From Ruminococcus sp. (GTDB taxonomy: Bacteria; Bacillota; Clostridia; Oscillospirales; Acutalibacteraceae): a DNA stretch of 7,503 nucleotides. Position numbers and translations under genes: made by a program. The stretch lies in contig JAFOED010000075.1 of the NCBI GenBank assembly GCA_017380355.1, forward strand, positions 1-7,503, in the 5' to 3' direction. Below, piece by piece: positions 6,703 through 7,503 of the stretch (its first letter is position 1; every line of letters starts with the position of its first letter). The notes beneath the pieces are model-generated. The model was not told where the DNA came from and searched no databases. It saw only the letters and a program-made list of their open reading frames with translations.

Positions 6703-7503
6703 ATGAAAAATACAACTTCAAAAAAATTGAATATTTTTAAAACTTCTCCATTAATTTGTGTTGTCGCTATTTTGGAGATAATTATACTTATCTGTGTGAG
6801 TACTTTCGCATGGTTTGTTTATGCTGAGAATAATACACTTGGCACCGATATTATTTCTGTTGAGCCGGACTCAGGTCTTGAAATTGACTTTAACGATGCG
6901 AACGAGAATGATTACATCAACATTTGGAACTACTTAAACGAATTCCAATTTGAACCTGTTACATCCCTTGACGGTCGTAATCTGTTTGTTCCTACAACAG
7001 GCACATTTTTCGGTGGTAATACCACTGATACTCCATCATCACCTGAGAATCCTGGTGATACACAGAATACTTACTTAATTTATTTTGATACAAAAGGAAC
7101 TGGTTGGACTACACCTTACATCCAGTGTGATTATACTCATGCTGAACAAGATAATATTGCTATGACTCGTCTTAATAGTACATCAACTATTTATTATTAT
7201 GATTTAGCACCATTAATAAAGAAATATAATCCTACGAAATTAACATATATGAAGTTTAAAAATGGTAAGGGTGGTAATGGTATTGCTAACATAACGAATA
7301 TGTTTGGTACTAAATACAATTGTATTTACCCTACTCTTTCAGCGAATTATTTGTATAAGTGTGAGTTGGATAGTAATGGTTATGCTATTCAAGGTCCACA
7401 AGCTAATCACTATGGATTGAGAGTTTTAAAACCTGAACCATATTCTGGAACCGTTCCTGACATCGGTGGCGGTGGAACAGGCAACAGTGGCTCAGGTGAC
7501 GGC
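6703..7503 (+). CDS. Exported SipW-dependent-type protein with a possible CBM26-like domain (3' end outside the window)
   Basis: This open frame begins at ATG 6703, with GAGGAG six bases upstream, and is still open after 267 residues at the window edge. A basic start (Lys2, Lys7, Lys8, Lys13) and a hydrophobic helix (about 15-36) ending in TFAWF (34-38) repeat the leader type of the preceding gene. Residues about 40-120 are acidic and then Thr/Pro/Asn-rich. Residues about 123-215 contain YLIYFDTKGTGW (124-135), IYYYDL (163-168) and MKFKNGKGGNGIANITN (183-199). This resembles starch-binding CBM26-like modules of gut Clostridia, which have a YF...W start and a later F-x-NG...I-T strand. A Gly/Ser linker (254-267) suggests that further domains follow. 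Codons lean to A/T endings (9 of 12 Phe are TTT, 19 of 26 Asn are AAT), unlike the gene ending at 279. It could be a surface adhesin or minor subunit. The exported nature is well supported; the carbohydrate-binding call is tentative. Confidence 0.72.
   Translation, partial: MKNTTSKKLNIFKTSPLICVVAILEIIILICVSTFAWFVYAENNTLGTDIISVEPDSGLEIDFNDANENDYINIWNYLNEFQFEPVTSLDGRNLFVPTTGTFFGGNTTDTPSSPENPGDTQNTYLIYFDTKGTGWTTPYIQCDYTHAEQDNIAMTRLNSTSTIYYYDLAPLIKKYNPTKLTYMKFKNGKGGNGIANITNMFGTKYNCIYPTLSANYLYKCELDSNGYAIQGPQANHYGLRVLKPEPYSGTVPDIGGGGTGNSGSGDG

Overview
The window reads as one co-oriented (+ strand) gene cluster from an AT-rich Gram-positive bacterium, most likely an uncultured Clostridia member (Ruminococcus/Eubacterium-like). 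Support for this is strong AGGAG-type ribosome binding sites, a Ser/His (SipW-type) signal peptidase next to exported proteins carrying SipW-dependent-type leaders, and the codon style. The taxon is an inference; there is no marker gene in the window.

Layout. (1) 1-279: the 3' end of an exported TasA/camelysin-like protein with highly biased, high-expression-style codons. (2) 321-370: a strong GC-rich hairpin that looks like an intrinsic terminator or attenuator. (3) 390-1166: a SipW-type signal peptidase with two membrane helices and a charged cytosolic tail. (4) 1167-1317: a 151-base gap with a run of small hairpins. (5) 1318-2847: a membrane-anchored McrB-like AAA+ ATPase. (6) 2887-5556: a DUF2357-like (McrC-related) head fused to about 550 residues of coiled coil, with no recognisable nuclease. 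(7) 5587-6663: a second exported SipW-dependent-type protein, whose C-terminal motif matches that of the first gene. (8) 6703 to the window end: a third exported protein with the same leader type, a possible starch-binding (CBM26-like) domain and a Gly/Ser linker. Gaps from gene 5 onward are only 30-39 bases with no terminator, so genes 5-8 look like one operon. The signal peptidase gene probably depends on readthrough of the 321-370 hairpin.

How the parts may work together (inference). The signal peptidase would mature the exported subunits. The McrB-like ATPase, held at the membrane, would work with the DUF2357/coiled-coil protein, as McrB works with McrC. Here, however, the nuclease appears to have been replaced by a very long coiled coil, and the neighbours are surface proteins rather than DNA-modification or defence genes. 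The most interesting reading is a McrBC-derived motor/scaffold pair domesticated for building, positioning or exporting a cell-surface fibre or adhesin array. I know of no characterised system with this composition, but I cannot search databases here. A CoCoNuT-like (coiled-coil McrBC) defence system that happens to sit beside a surface locus is the main alternative.
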